Assembly (NCBI GenBank): GCA_903831165.1
Contig: CAIKWV010000369.1
Location: 1 to 6,714, forward strand
Reading direction: 5' to 3'
From: an uncultured cyanobacterium
GTDB taxonomy: Bacteria > Cyanobacteriota > Cyanobacteriia > PCC-6307 > Cyanobiaceae
DNA: 6,714 bases
In this document: positions 6,343 to 6,714 of the stretch, piece by piece
Numbering within the stretch: the stretch's first letter is position 1
Layout of the letters: every line of letters begins with the position of its first letter
Position numbers and translations under genes: made by a program
Notes under the pieces: generated by a model
Database searches by the model: none
Told to the model about the DNA's origin: nothing
What the model saw: only the letters and a program-made list of their open reading frames with translations

Positions 6343-6655
6343 TGGGTATTCTGTTTTGGCGACGCAGCCTTTCTTCCGTTTTCAATTGCGTCGATCATTT
6401 TAGGTGTTTGACTGATTTGGGATGCGTGGTTTTGATCCCCGGCGGGTGATTGATGACCTGTTGAGCCACCTTCAATCCTTCCTCGGGCATTCCGCTGTCT
6501 CCGGTGCCCGTAACTGATGGTAGCTCGAGCTATTTCTGGCGTTGGTGGTAGTTGTTAGTTTGCCGTGATCTCTTGTTTGCCAATGGTCTGGATCAAGGGT
6601 GAGTTTCACCTGTGGCGCTTCTGATTCCTTTCCGCTGGGTTGCTGCGAAACGCTG
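6343..6655. other. Intergenic stretch with no convincing gene
   Basis: No frame gives a recognisable protein. One minus-strand frame is open from the right edge to a stop near 6470 (about 80 codons), but its translation is a Ser/Thr/Asn-rich string without motif, and it competes with the frame ending at 6656. Two minor structures are visible. CGACGC (6360-6365) and GCGTCG (6388-6393) form a 6-bp inverted repeat around a 22-base loop, followed by ATCATTTT, which could be a poor terminator for the secG-msrB unit. TAGCTCGAGCTA (6521-6532) is a perfect 12-bp palindrome. Confidence 0.5.
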
Positions 6656-6714
6656 TTACTCCTCGTTATTCCATTCTGTCTTGGCGAGCCGATCGGCGTG
6701 TTCCTGTGCGAACA
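6656..6714 (-). CDS. Possible C-terminal end of a minus-strand gene entering from the right edge
   Basis: On the minus strand the frame starting at 6712 reads FAQEHADRLAKTEWNNEE and ends at a TAA (6658-6656). The charged, helix-like composition resembles a real protein C-terminus more than the other five frames here do. Only 18 complete codons are in the window, so neither family nor reality can be established. If real, the gene converges on the secG-msrB unit. Confidence 0.25.
   Translation of the reverse strand, partial: FAQEHADRLAKTEWNNEE

Noticed and set aside
6521..6532. TAGCTCGAGCTA palindrome as an operator
   Set aside because: A single 12-bp palindrome in an intergenic region with no adjacent start codon or second copy; chance is an adequate explanation.

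Overview
The window most resembles a unicellular picocyanobacterium (Synechococcus/Cyanobium type). The evidence is a cyanobacterial-style SecG, a methionine sulfoxide reductase B with a twin-arginine-like leader, and a cell-surface polysaccharide cluster whose protein architectures (sulfotransferase, glycosyltransferase, coiled-coil proteins) I associate with these genomes. The taxonomic call is an inference from protein character; no rRNA or other marker gene is present.

Layout. Positions 1-198 hold the 5' part of a minus-strand gene that leaves the window, probably a glycosyltransferase-like protein. Positions 199-984 are a long stretch with no convincing gene; it holds an 11-A tract, a GC hairpin and short direct repeats. 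From 985 everything recognised reads on the plus strand until 6342. First comes a 460-residue coiled-coil protein with a duplicated 63-residue segment (985-2367). Next is a 654-residue two-domain glycosyltransferase (2416-4380). Then comes a sulfotransferase relic (4381-5281), broken by about four frameshifts and joined in frame to the glycosyltransferase across a single TGA. After that three compact core-type genes follow: secG (5383-5613), msrB (5621-6130) and a 71-residue membrane protein that overlaps the msrB stop (6127-6342). Positions 6343-6714 are mostly non-coding, with a possible tail of a minus-strand gene at the right edge.

How it fits together. The left two thirds look like accessory surface-glycan synthesis: a glycosyltransferase that may carry two transferase domains, a partner with a long coiled coil, and a formerly active sulfotransferase, possibly once the C-terminal part of the glycosyltransferase. 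The decay is confined to the sulfotransferase while the neighbours are intact, so I favour gene loss over sequencing error. The right third is housekeeping: a translocase subunit, then an exported protein-repair enzyme and a small membrane protein packed closely enough to be one transcription unit.

I found no RNA genes, CRISPR array, insertion sequence or toxin-antitoxin-like system. The most interesting signals are the stop codon separating glycosyltransferase and sulfotransferase, the reconstructable frameshifts, and the recent-looking coiled-coil duplication.
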